Source of the DNA: Roseibium aggregatum
GTDB lineage: Bacteria > Pseudomonadota > Alphaproteobacteria > Rhizobiales > Stappiaceae
DNA length: 64,000 nucleotides
Reading direction: 5' to 3'
Assembly: GCF_014692675.1 (NCBI RefSeq)
Contig: NZ_JABFCZ010000025.1
Location: 43,375-107,374 of the forward strand
Position 1 is the first letter of the stretch; every line of letters starts with the position of its first letter. Below, piece by piece: positions 44,456-52,315 of the stretch. The position numbers were made by a program, and so were the translations under genes. The notes under the pieces were generated by a model. The model saw only the letters and a list, made by a program, of their open reading frames with translations. It had not been told where the DNA came from and did not search any database.

Positions 44456-45331
44456 CTATCCGGACTTCAAACGGCGGCAATCACCCTGCGAAACACGGGT
44501 GCTTGCGACCAGCCGATCGTCCGGATCCCAGTATTCGTACCAGACGGTCCAGCCCCGGTCCGCGATCAATCGCTCCTGACACCAGTACTTCGCCAGCTCT
44601 GACTTCAGCGTGTCTTTGAGCCAGGATCGGATCCGGTCGCGGTCGAGGTCGGGGCCGGATATGCCGTATTGATAGTAGATTGCCTTTTCACCGGCATCGG
44701 GTTCGATCTTTTGGAAGGTCGAGGTTTCGGCCAGCTGGGTGGGCAGGGGAGCGGCGAAATCGAAGTCCCCTTGCTCGATGCGTGTCGCGATCCGGATTCC
44801 GGCGAGCTTCTCGGCGATGATCGTGTTGACCGGACCCGATAAAAAGAAGACGGCAATCGCACACAAAATGATGAGGACACGGGCCGGGACAGCGGCCGGA
44901 ACGTAAGGCGGCCGTTCGGGAGCTTCTTTCGGCGGTGCGACCATGAGCCAGATATTGGCAAATGGCACGATGCCCAGGAGCGCGCCGCCACGGCTGAACC
45001 CGGCATCCTTCGCCCGCAGGATGGCGGCACGGCTGTAGACTGCACCTGCAATGGCTGACAGGACTGGCTGGCTCAGGAAATAGGAAGCTGGCGGATTGCC
45101 TTCGAAAAGCTTCACCGATCCCAAAACGGAAAGCGCGACGAGGCCCACGTAGACGAGCGGGATGACGGCCTGCCAGACCACATACATCATCCTCGAGCCG
45201 CCATTCGAGGTGATTGTTTCTTCGTTCAGCGGTCCTGTTTTCCGCAAATAACCGTAGGCCGTATAGGCGAAGAAGCCGAAGATGAGGGACAGGAACAGAA
45301 CGCCACGGCTGGTGAGGAATTCGTAGGTCAA
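44456..45331 (-). CDS. Unknown membrane protein with DUF805-like segment
   Basis: 291 residues. Hydrophobic helices at about 8-26, 50-74, 84-103, 115-130 and 145-166. Then comes a soluble C-terminal domain of about 125 residues (LDRDRIRSWLKDTLKSELAK; CQERLIADRGWTVWYEYWDP). The segment AAILRAKDAGFSRGGALLGI recalls the RxHDxGxSG stretch of DUF805 proteins, but the match is partial. It is alone on the minus strand, convergent with the chemoreceptor gene with a 13-bp gap. No function can be assigned. Confidence 0.65.
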   Translation of the reverse strand: MTYEFLTSRGVLFLSLIFGFFAYTAYGYLRKTGPLNEETITSNGGSRMMYVVWQAVIPLVYVGLVALSVLGSVKLFEGNPPASYFLSQPVLSAIAGAVYSRAAILRAKDAGFSRGGALLGIVPFANIWLMVAPPKEAPERPPYVPAAVPARVLIILCAIAVFFLSGPVNTIIAEKLAGIRIATRIEQGDFDFAAPLPTQLAETSTFQKIEPDAGEKAIYYQYGISGPDLDRDRIRSWLKDTLKSELAKYWCQERLIADRGWTVWYEYWDPDDRLVASTRVSQGDCRRLKSG

Positions 45332-45500
45332 AGAACGGCCCCCGGCGGAGATCGAAACTCTGCGAAATATGCAACTCCGGCAGGATACCGTAAAACCGCG
45401 GCAATCACGAGATGGGACGGAAGGCGGGCTTTCGCAGACATTTGGTCCGAAACTGTCCGCTTTGCAGTGGAACAGAGTAGGTCGAAGCCTCTCCCCGAAC

Positions 45501-45622
45501 TGTCACCCCGGGCGAACGCAGTGAGACCCGGGGCCCACTCGCTTCCAGAGCCGTTGTTCTCCCGACCAAAACTGCGGCAAGTGGCTCTGCGAGTAGGCCC
45601 CGGCTCAAGGCCGGGGTGACGG
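45501..45622. repeat. Intergenic long inverted repeat (REP/MITE-like)
   Basis: The left end TGTCACCCCGGGCGAACGCA, continuing GTGAGACCCGGGGCCCACTCGC, pairs with the right end GCGAGTAGGCCCCGG, continuing CTCAAGGCCGGGGTGAC. The inner arms CCAGAGCC and GGCTCTG pair as well, so about 120 bp can fold into one long interrupted stem. Text of the type GTCACCCCGGxxTTGAGCCGGGG recurs in Alphaproteobacteria as a dispersed intergenic repeat. It fills the 339-bp gap after the BKACE gene and may act as terminator or mRNA-end stabiliser. Confidence 0.75.
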
Positions 45623-45670
45623 TTGTTTATGAGGCAGGGCCGTGCTCCCTTCTCCCACTCAAGCGCCGTT

Positions 45671-46621
45671 TTAAAATGCGACCTTGTCGCCGCCTTTCAG
45701 GGACAGGATCTCGCGTGCCTCGTCCGGCGTGGCGACTTCGAGGCCGAGGCCCTCGATGATCTTCTTCGCCATCTTCACCTGATCCGCATTGGATTCAGCG
45801 AGCTTTCCCCGTCCGGCCCAGAGGCTGTCCTCCAGCCCGACGCGGATGTTGCCGCCAAGGGCCGCCGCCTGGGCCGCGATCCGAAGCTGGCTGGAGCCGG
45901 CGCCCAGCACAGACCAGCGGTAGTCGGAGCCGAACAGCCGGTCGGCGGTGCGCTTCATGTGCTGGACGTCTTCCGGATGGGTGCCGATGCCGCCGAGCAG
46001 GCCGAACACGGACTGGACGAAGAACGGCGGCTTGACCAGGCCGCGGTCCACGAAATGCGCCAGGTTATAGAGGTGCGAGATATCGTAGCATTCGAACTCG
46101 AAGCGCGTCCCGTTCTCGTAGCAGGTCGAAAGAATATACTCGATGTCCTTGAACGAATTGCGGAACACCAGGTCCTTCGAGCCTTCAAGATAGGGCTTTT
46201 CCCAGTCGTATTTGAAAGTCTCGTATTTCTCCGCCATGTGGAAGAGGCCGAAGTTCATCGAGCCCATGTTGAGCGAGGCGACTTCCGGCTTGAAGGTCGC
46301 CGCCGGCAGGGCGCGCTCCTCCACCTTCATGAACGGGCTGCCGCCGGTGGTGATGTTCAGCGCGGCGTTGCACGACTGCTTGATGCGCGGCAGGAAGCGG
46401 GCGAAGCCTTCCGGGCTCTGGTCCGGCTTGCCGCTTTCCGGGTCGCGCGCATGCAGATGCAGAATCGCGGCGCCTGCTTCGGCAGCAGCCAAGGCCTCCG
46501 ACACGATCTCGTCAGGTGTAATCGGCAGGTGGGGCGACATGGTCGGCGTATGGATCGACCCGGTGATGGCGCAGGTGATGATGACCTTGCCCTTGCCAGT
46601 GTTCCCTTTTGCAGTACTCAT
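45671..46621 (-). CDS. Beta-keto acid cleavage enzyme (BKACE, DUF849 family)
   Basis: 316 residues. KVIITCAITGSIHTPTMSPH at the N-terminus, then AAILHLHARDPESGKPDQSP with the zinc His pair, LNITTGG, and near the end GLEDSLWAGRGKLAESNADQ. These are the marks of the 3-keto-5-aminohexanoate cleavage (Kce/BKACE) family, which joins a beta-keto acid with acetyl-CoA to give acetoacetyl-CoA plus a new CoA ester. Its start overlaps the stop of the upstream dehydrogenase by 4 nt. With an NAD-dependent hydroxy acid dehydrogenase as partner, a carnitine route (dehydrocarnitine to betainyl-CoA) is the best guess. Confidence 0.9.
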   Translation of the reverse strand: MSTAKGNTGKGKVIITCAITGSIHTPTMSPHLPITPDEIVSEALAAAEAGAAILHLHARDPESGKPDQSPEGFARFLPRIKQSCNAALNITTGGSPFMKVEERALPAATFKPEVASLNMGSMNFGLFHMAEKYETFKYDWEKPYLEGSKDLVFRNSFKDIEYILSTCYENGTRFEFECYDISHLYNLAHFVDRGLVKPPFFVQSVFGLLGGIGTHPEDVQHMKRTADRLFGSDYRWSVLGAGSSQLRIAAQAAALGGNIRVGLEDSLWAGRGKLAESNADQVKMAKKIIEGLGLEVATPDEAREILSLKGGDKVAF

Positions 46622-47565
46622 TTGCCGATTTCCTCCTCAGCCTTGCGCTTGTGGGCCGCGAGCGCCATCAGACGGCGGTCGCGCCATTTCTGTCGGTCGA
46701 CCAGGCTGTCCGCGGGAAGCTGTTCCCGCCGCTCGGCCTCGATCGTGTCGAGGACCGGTCCGGCCCAGTCGACGCGGTATTTCATCTGCTCGAACATGTT
46801 CGCGAACATGCCCTGATAACGGGTGGCGTAGTCCCGCACACCTGCCGGGGCATTCAGGTCGATGGTCTCGAACGGGCCCATGAACGCCCATCTGGCCGCA
46901 AGGCCCTCTCGGATGCCGATATCGACGTCCTCTGCGCTGGCATAGCCGTTCGCCACCAGCCGGAAGGCCTCTTCCAGGAGCGCGCCCTGCATGCGGTTCA
47001 TGATGAAGCCGTCGATCTCCTGCTTCATCATGATCGGCGACTGGCCGGCTCCGAGCATGATCGCCCTTGTCTTCTCCATCGCCTCCGGCGAGGTCCATGG
47101 CGCCGGGACGACTTCCACCGCCTTGATCAGATACGGCGGGTTGATCGGATGGGCGACGAGACACCGGTCCCGGTGTTTGAGATGGGCGGTAAACGTCGAC
47201 GGCAGGAGGGCCGACGTGGAACTGGCCAGGATGGCGTCAGGAGGCGCCAGCTCGTCAAGGCGGGTGAAGATCTCCCGCTTCACCTCGACCTGTTCCGGCG
47301 TGTTTTCCTGAACGTAATCGCCGCCCTCAAGGCACCTCGCCAGATCGTCTTCGGCGCTGATGCGGGCCAGAACGGCGTCCGGTTTCTGGCCGTTCAGAAG
47401 GTCATGGGCCTGAAGGTCCTCCAGCACATCGGCGATATAGGCGATCGCCTTTTCCGGCTGGTGCGGTTCCTTGTCCCAGAGCACCACGTCGTGCTGCGCG
47501 CGCGCAAAGCTGATGGCCCAGGCCCGGCCGATAAAGCCCGAGCCCACGATTGCGATTTTCGCCAA
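46618..47565 (-). CDS. 3-hydroxyacyl-CoA dehydrogenase family (lambda-crystallin/L-carnitine dehydrogenase-like)
   Basis: 315 residues. Rossmann loop AIVGSGFIGRAWAISFARAQ, then YVQENTPEQVEVKREIFTRL, LASSTSALLPSTFTAHLKHR and CLVAHPINPPYLIKAVEVVP with the catalytic His. The C-terminal helical domain is short, as in lambda-crystallin, L-gulonate and L-carnitine dehydrogenases, which act on free hydroxy acids rather than CoA esters. It would oxidise a 3-hydroxy acid with NAD to the beta-keto acid that the downstream BKACE cleaves. The pair forms a two-gene operon; the substrate remains open. Confidence 0.85.
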   Translation of the reverse strand: MAKIAIVGSGFIGRAWAISFARAQHDVVLWDKEPHQPEKAIAYIADVLEDLQAHDLLNGQKPDAVLARISAEDDLARCLEGGDYVQENTPEQVEVKREIFTRLDELAPPDAILASSTSALLPSTFTAHLKHRDRCLVAHPINPPYLIKAVEVVPAPWTSPEAMEKTRAIMLGAGQSPIMMKQEIDGFIMNRMQGALLEEAFRLVANGYASAEDVDIGIREGLAARWAFMGPFETIDLNAPAGVRDYATRYQGMFANMFEQMKYRVDWAGPVLDTIEAERREQLPADSLVDRQKWRDRRLMALAAHKRKAEEEIGK

Positions 47566-47745
47566 GTTAAGTCCTCCCGACCCGACCGGATTTTACGGCG
47601 AAATCATCCGCCGGAATCCGTTTCAAGGCGCCAGCAAAGCAAACCGGCGGACGGAAGAAAAGCCATCAAAAAGACAAAACGGTTCGCTGTCCGCTTTTTC
47701 ATTTGAGGAAGCATCCGGCGATCGGGGGATCAGGAACCCAGCCGG

Positions 47746-48249
47746 TCAACCCGCCTGCAAATCCGCAGAGCTGCCGGACATTTCCGTTCCCGATGCCCCG
47801 CAGTTTCTGAGTTGCAACAGCATGTCCGTCAGGGTTGCGCCGATCTGTTTGATTGCGGCCTCGGCAACCGCCGGGCGGGCATCGCCGATTTTGACAACGG
47901 CGGCTTTCAAGTTCGTCAGCGTGTCGTTGAGCTCCGCGATCTGTGTCCGCAGCGGACCATCGTCATTCTGCTTTGCCTCGGCGAGGTCGGTCCGAATGGT
48001 CTCCATCTTCTCTTCAAGAGAAGCGAGCTTCGTTTTCAAGGCTTCCGGCGTCATGCCGAGTTGGCTGACGGCCTTTACGGTCAGATCTGCGGCCAGGTCC
48101 GCGCCCGCCGTTTCGAACCGGTCGATCGCCAGGATCGCGAGGACGGCGGCGACAATCACCAGGATCGCCGTCGCATTGATGAGGGCGAGCAACAATTGTC
48201 CGGGAAGCCGCCTGATCCGGCGGCCAAGTGTCTGATCCTGCGCGCTCAT
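47746..48249 (-). CDS. Unknown single-pass membrane protein with coiled coil
   Basis: 167 residues from the second of two adjacent ATGs (48249; the first is 48252). One membrane helix (about 19-42, LLALINATAILVIVAAVLAI) is followed by a coiled-coil region (about 75-135: TKLASLEEKMETIRTDLAEA, AELNDTLTNLKAAVVKIG). The tail contains a single Cys. I do not recognise the family. It is downstream of the DUF302 gene on the same strand, about 115 bp away, so the link is weak. Confidence 0.6.
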   Translation of the reverse strand: MSAQDQTLGRRIRRLPGQLLLALINATAILVIVAAVLAILAIDRFETAGADLAADLTVKAVSQLGMTPEALKTKLASLEEKMETIRTDLAEAKQNDDGPLRTQIAELNDTLTNLKAAVVKIGDARPAVAEAAIKQIGATLTDMLLQLRNCGASGTEMSGSSADLQAG

Positions 48250-48365
48250 CATGCCGCTCCTGCATTTCCACGGGATTTCGAAACTTTCGCACAGCTATGC
48301 GAGTCGAAAAACCGGAATATGCAGGACAGGCATTCTGCGCGCGTTGGTTGCTCGAACTGGCAGCG

Positions 48366-48752
48366 TCAGGCCGCGTCCACGGCCTGCTGGAGCATGTCGC
48401 GGACCTGGGTCGCTACGGCCTTGAGTTGCGCATTGTCGATCGCCGCCATGGAGGCTTCGGGATCGATCGCACTGACCTCCACGCCGCCATCGACCGCCCG
48501 CAGGATCACATTGCACGGCAGCATGGCGCCGACTCGCGGTTCCATTTCGATTGCCTTGTGGGCCATCGTCGGATTGCACGCGCCGAGGATGAGGTAGTGC
48601 TCCATATCCACGTCGAGCTTCTTCTTCATGGTCGCCTTGACGTCGATTTCCGTCAGCACGCCGAAGCCTTTATCGGCAAGTGCTGCGCGGACCCTCTTGT
48701 CTGCGTCCTCGAAACTCACGCCGGAAAGAATGCGGTTGTAGGTGTAGCTCAT
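48366..48752 (-). CDS. DUF302 domain protein
   Basis: 128 residues covering one DUF302 domain: FEDADKRVRAALADKGFGVL, KLDVDMEHYLILGACNPTMA, GAMLPCNVILRAVDGGVEVS and ASMAAIDNAQLKAVATQVRD. The conserved phrase LGACNPxxAxxAI and the LPCN strand are the family core. No signal peptide. DUF302 proteins are found with cytochromes and redox or metal-stress genes, but their activity is unknown. It follows a 31-residue membrane peptide gene with a 9-bp gap. Confidence 0.88.
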   Translation of the reverse strand: MSYTYNRILSGVSFEDADKRVRAALADKGFGVLTEIDVKATMKKKLDVDMEHYLILGACNPTMAHKAIEMEPRVGAMLPCNVILRAVDGGVEVSAIDPEASMAAIDNAQLKAVATQVRDMLQQAVDAA

Positions 48753-48761
48753 GTTCAGCCT

Positions 48762-48857
48762 CTATTTGCTCAGGTTTTTGACCAGTGCCAGAACCGCCAG
48801 CACGACCAGAACGATCAGAAGCAGCATCCAGATGCCGCCGAATCCGAAACCCATCAT
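48762..48857 (-). CDS. 31-residue single-helix membrane peptide upstream of DUF302
   Basis: Encodes MMGFGFGGIWMLLLIVLVVL followed by AVLALVKNLSK. GAGGA lies 6 bases before the first ATG at 48857 (second ATG at 48854). Almost the whole peptide is one membrane helix with a Gly-rich, Trp-containing front and a basic tail. Similar tiny GFGG-W membrane peptides often come before DUF302 or SHOCT-type genes, so I think it is real. It is in an operon with the DUF302 gene. Confidence 0.65.
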   Translation of the reverse strand: MMGFGFGGIWMLLLIVLVVLAVLALVKNLSK

Positions 48858-49087
48858 CGGATTGTCCTCATAGTTTCTGTTTCCCGAAAATGGCCACAAC
48901 GAGACGCTAGGGTCATACCCGTTGATTTCGTTCGGTCTTCAATTTCGGCTGCCCGCCTCAGTCACAGAGGTAGGGGTTCCCCCCGCTGGAAGGTCAAGCA
49001 CCGCCACCATACAGAATGATGACACTGTCGGTTTTCGCGTTGATCGACGTCAATGGCAGCAGGTTGCATCGGTGGGAGGATGTAACA

Positions 49088-50203
49088 GTGCCGCTCTTAG
49101 GACGGGAATTGATCGGTATGTCTGACGATAGAATGCAGGCTGCGGTGGATGCGGCCGAATTCAGGATCCCATTCAAACGTTATCTGTCCGCCGACGGAAC
49201 GCTGGCGGATGCCGCGCCGGGTTTTGCGTCCGACAGAAGCGAACTGGTCCGGCTCTATGAGGGCATGCTCAGAACGCGCGCCTTCGATACGGAGGCGATC
49301 GCGCTGCAGAGAACCGGCCGGCTCGGCACCTACGCCTCCTCGCTCGGCCAGGAAGCGGTTGCCATCGGCGTTGCCGCGGCCATGCGTCCCGAGGATGTGC
49401 TGGTGCCCTCCTTCCGCGAGCATGGCGCGCAGATCTGGCGTGGTGTCCGTATGGAGGAACTGTTTCTCTACTGGGGCGGCGATGAACGCGGCTCGGATTT
49501 TTCCGGACCGAGGGAGGACTTTCCGGTCTGCGTTCCGGTCGGCACCCAATATTGCCACGGGGTCGGCGTCGGCCTGGCGTTCTCCCTCAGGCATGAGGAC
49601 CGTTGCTCGGTCGTTGTCGGTGGTGACGGCTCCACATCGCGGGGCGATTTCCACGAAGCGATGAATATGGCGGGTGTCTGGAAAGTGCCCGCCGTTTTTG
49701 TGGTCAACAACAACCAGTGGGCCATCTCGGTGCCCCGGGCCGCGCAGACGGCGGCACAGACCCTGGCGCAAAAGGCCATCGGCGCCGGCATTCCCGGCGA
49801 ACAGGTCGACGGCTGCGATGTGATCGCGGTGCGCGATGCGGTCGAACGCGCGCTCGACCGTGGCCGCAGAGGCGAGGGGGCGACGCTGATCGAATGCCTG
49901 ACCTATCGCCTGTCCGATCATACCACCTCCGACGATGCCACGCGTTACCGGGAAGATGCGGAAGTCAGCAGCCATTGGCCCGAGGAACCGACCGTGCGTC
50001 TGCGTACGCTCCTGACCGAGGCGCATGGCTGGAGCCGGGACGAGGAAGAAGCCTTGCGCAAGGAGATCAACGGCGCGGTCAAGGCAGCCTCGGACGCCTA
50101 TCTCCAGATCGACCCCCAGCCCGCCACGGCCATTGTCGACTACACCTATGCCGAACTGCCCACGGACCTGAAGGCCGTGCGCGACCAACTGGCGGAGCGC
50201 TGA
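49088..50203 (+). CDS. 2-oxo acid dehydrogenase E1 component, alpha subunit
   Basis: 371 residues from a GTG at 49088, which has GGAGG eight bases upstream; the ATG at 49118 is the alternative. The thiamine diphosphate motif is VVGGDGSTSRGDFHEAMNMA with VVNNNQWAISVP, and the loop before it is REHGAQIWRGVRMEELFLYW. RLSDHTTSDDATRY is the region with the phosphorylation-loop-type His and Asp. In this short alpha/beta form the family covers pyruvate and branched-chain oxo acid dehydrogenases. The neighbouring amino acid dehydrogenase favours branched-chain or similar oxo acids. It is 1 bp from the beta gene. Confidence 0.88.
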   Translation: MPLLGRELIGMSDDRMQAAVDAAEFRIPFKRYLSADGTLADAAPGFASDRSELVRLYEGMLRTRAFDTEAIALQRTGRLGTYASSLGQEAVAIGVAAAMRPEDVLVPSFREHGAQIWRGVRMEELFLYWGGDERGSDFSGPREDFPVCVPVGTQYCHGVGVGLAFSLRHEDRCSVVVGGDGSTSRGDFHEAMNMAGVWKVPAVFVVNNNQWAISVPRAAQTAAQTLAQKAIGAGIPGEQVDGCDVIAVRDAVERALDRGRRGEGATLIECLTYRLSDHTTSDDATRYREDAEVSSHWPEEPTVRLRTLLTEAHGWSRDEEEALRKEINGAVKAASDAYLQIDPQPATAIVDYTYAELPTDLKAVRDQLAER

Positions 50204-50204
50204 G

Positions 50205-51185
50205 ATGGCCGAGCTCACCCTTGTCGAAGCGGTCAGATCCGCCCTTTCAAAAGCCCTGGAGGAAGATCCGGCGGTCGTCGTCCTCGGCGAGGATGTCGGC
50301 ATCGACGGCGGCGTGTTCCGGGCAACGGACGGCCTGTGGCAGCATTTCGGGTCGGGCCGGGTGCTGGATACGCCCCTGTCGGAAGCGGGCATCGCCGGAA
50401 TTTCGGTCGGCCTTGCGGCCCAGGGCATGAAACCGGTCGCAGAAATCCAGTTCCAGGGCTTCATTCATGCGACCCTGGACCAGATGGCCAATCACGCCGC
50501 CCGGTTGCGCAACCGCACCAGGGGCAGGCTGACATGTCCGATGGTGTTGCGCGCGCCTTACGGCGGCGGCGTGCATGCGCCCGAGCATCATTCGGAGAGC
50601 ATCGAGGCGATCTTCGCCCATATCCCCGGCCTGCGGGTTGTCATTCCCTCATCGCCTCAGCGCGCCTACGGCCTGCTGCTGTCGGCCATCCGCGATCCGG
50701 ACCCGGTGGTGTTTTTCGAACCGAAACGGATCTACCGCGCCTTCAAGGAAGACGTGGCGCTCGACGGTGAGGCCCTGCCGCTCGACAAGGCGTTTGTCCT
50801 GCGCGAGGGCCAGGACGTCAGCGTGATCTCCTGGGGCGCCGTCACCCGTGACTGTCTGGAGGCCGCTGAAGTGATGGCGGGGGAAGGCGTCGACGCCGAG
50901 GTCCTCGATGTGGCGACCCTGAAACCTTATGATGCGGCCACGCTGATGGCGTCCGTCCGCAAGACCGGGCGCTGCGTGATCGTGCATGAGGCGCCGAGGA
51001 CCGCAGGTTTCGGTGCGGAAATTGCGGCGCGTGTTGCCGAAGAGGCGCTCGATGGGCTGGTCGCGCCCGTCCGCCGGGTGACGCCGCCGGATATCATCCC
51101 GCCGCTGCCGCGTCAGGAACAGCTTTATCTGCCGTCGAAGGACGACGTTTGTACCGCAATTCGGGAGGTCATGGCATGGCAGTGA
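50205..51185 (+). CDS. 2-oxo acid dehydrogenase E1 component, beta subunit
   Basis: 326 residues, the normal length. VVVLGEDVGIDGGVFRATDG contains the Glu that activates the thiamine ring. RVLDTPLSEAGIAGISVGLA and RAPYGGGVHAPEHHSESIEA are family blocks, and the C-terminal transketolase-type domain has LKPYDAATLMASVRKTGRCV. The AVR pattern around VVVLGEDVG plus HHSES is shared by BkdA2 and PdhB. It assembles with the alpha subunit as a tetramer on the E2 core. The end overlaps the E2 start by 10 nt. Confidence 0.9.
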   Translation: MAELTLVEAVRSALSKALEEDPAVVVLGEDVGIDGGVFRATDGLWQHFGSGRVLDTPLSEAGIAGISVGLAAQGMKPVAEIQFQGFIHATLDQMANHAARLRNRTRGRLTCPMVLRAPYGGGVHAPEHHSESIEAIFAHIPGLRVVIPSSPQRAYGLLLSAIRDPDPVVFFEPKRIYRAFKEDVALDGEALPLDKAFVLREGQDVSVISWGAVTRDCLEAAEVMAGEGVDAEVLDVATLKPYDAATLMASVRKTGRCVIVHEAPRTAGFGAEIAARVAEEALDGLVAPVRRVTPPDIIPPLPRQEQLYLPSKDDVCTAIREVMAWQ

Positions 51186-52300
51186 TCCAGTTCAACCTGC
51201 CCGATCTCGGCGAGGGTCTGACCGAAGCCGAAATCGTCGAATGGCATGTTTCGCCTGGCGACCGGGTGGTCTCAGGCCAGCCGCTGGTGTCCGTCGAAAC
51301 CGATAAGGCGGTGGTCGAAATCCCGTCCCCCTGGTCCGGGACCGTGAAGGCCCTGAATGCCGAAACCGGCGCGCAGATCGCCGTCGGTGCGCCGCTTGTC
51401 GATCTGGAAACCGACCAGCGTGTCGATCAGGGCCAGATCGTCGGAGATCTGGGGGGAAGCAAACCCAAGGGGCCGGAAACTGCCGAAAGCAGAGAGGTGA
51501 AGGCTCCCGTCAGAAAGGCAACCGGACATATCAAGGCAGCCCCGGCGGCCCGGGCGCTGGCGCGTGAGAAGGGCATCGATCTGGAAACGGTCACCGGAAC
51601 CGGGCCGGACGGCACCATTACGCGCGGCGATGTCGAGGCCCTGACCGAAACGGAAATGCGGTCCGGGTGGGAGCCTTTCTCATCATCGCGCAAGGCAATG
51701 GCGCGCAACATGGCCGAAGCCGGAGCACACGTCGTGCCCGCAACGGTCCAGGACTGGGCGGATGTGTCCTCGTGGATCGGCGGGCAAGCGGATGTGCTGG
51801 TGCGTCTGATCCGGGCCATGGCTGCCGCAGTCTTGGCGGAGCCGGCCCTGAACGCCTGGTTCGATCAGGACACGATGGCCCGCATGCTGCACGAGAAGGT
51901 CAATCTCGGTATCGCCGTGGACACGGAGACGGGCCTCTATGTGCCGGTCCTGAAGAATGTCGGGGCGCAGAACCCCCAGCAGATCCGTGCCGAACTGGAC
52001 CGCCTGATTGCGGCCGCGCGGGCGCAGAGGCTGGGCCGGCAGGACCAGCTCGGGGCGACGGTCAGCCTGTCCGATTTCGGCCCTCTGGGCGGTGCCTTTG
52101 CGTCGCTGGTGATCCGGCCGCCGCAGGTGGCGATCCTCGGCGCGGGCCGAGTGAGCAAAAAAGTGGCCTGGGGAGAAAACGGCCCGGAGCCGCGTTCCTG
52201 TCTGCCCCTGTCACTGACTTTCGACCATCGCGCCGTCACCGGAGGCGAGGCGGCAAGATTTTTGAATGCGGTATTGCACGACCTGGAACAGCCAGGCTGA
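51176..52300 (+). CDS. 2-oxo acid dehydrogenase E2 component (lipoyl acyltransferase)
   Basis: 374 residues from the ATG at 51176, inside the E1-beta end, with GGGAGGT upstream. There is one lipoyl domain (1-80) with Lys44 in ETDKAVVEIPSPWSG. A peripheral-subunit binding domain (about 118-155: AAPAARALAREKGIDLETVT) is followed by the acyltransferase domain. The acyltransferase end reads LTFDHRAVTGGEAARF: His351 is present, but the Asp of the canonical HxxxDG is Thr355. The substitution may be a subgroup trait. The domain is also shorter than usual. No E3 is in the cluster, so a shared lipoamide dehydrogenase must serve it. Confidence 0.88.
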   Translation: MAVIQFNLPDLGEGLTEAEIVEWHVSPGDRVVSGQPLVSVETDKAVVEIPSPWSGTVKALNAETGAQIAVGAPLVDLETDQRVDQGQIVGDLGGSKPKGPETAESREVKAPVRKATGHIKAAPAARALAREKGIDLETVTGTGPDGTITRGDVEALTETEMRSGWEPFSSSRKAMARNMAEAGAHVVPATVQDWADVSSWIGGQADVLVRLIRAMAAAVLAEPALNAWFDQDTMARMLHEKVNLGIAVDTETGLYVPVLKNVGAQNPQQIRAELDRLIAAARAQRLGRQDQLGATVSLSDFGPLGGAFASLVIRPPQVAILGAGRVSKKVAWGENGPEPRSCLPLSLTFDHRAVTGGEAARFLNAVLHDLEQPG

Positions 52301-52315
52301 GCGGGAGGGAGTTTA

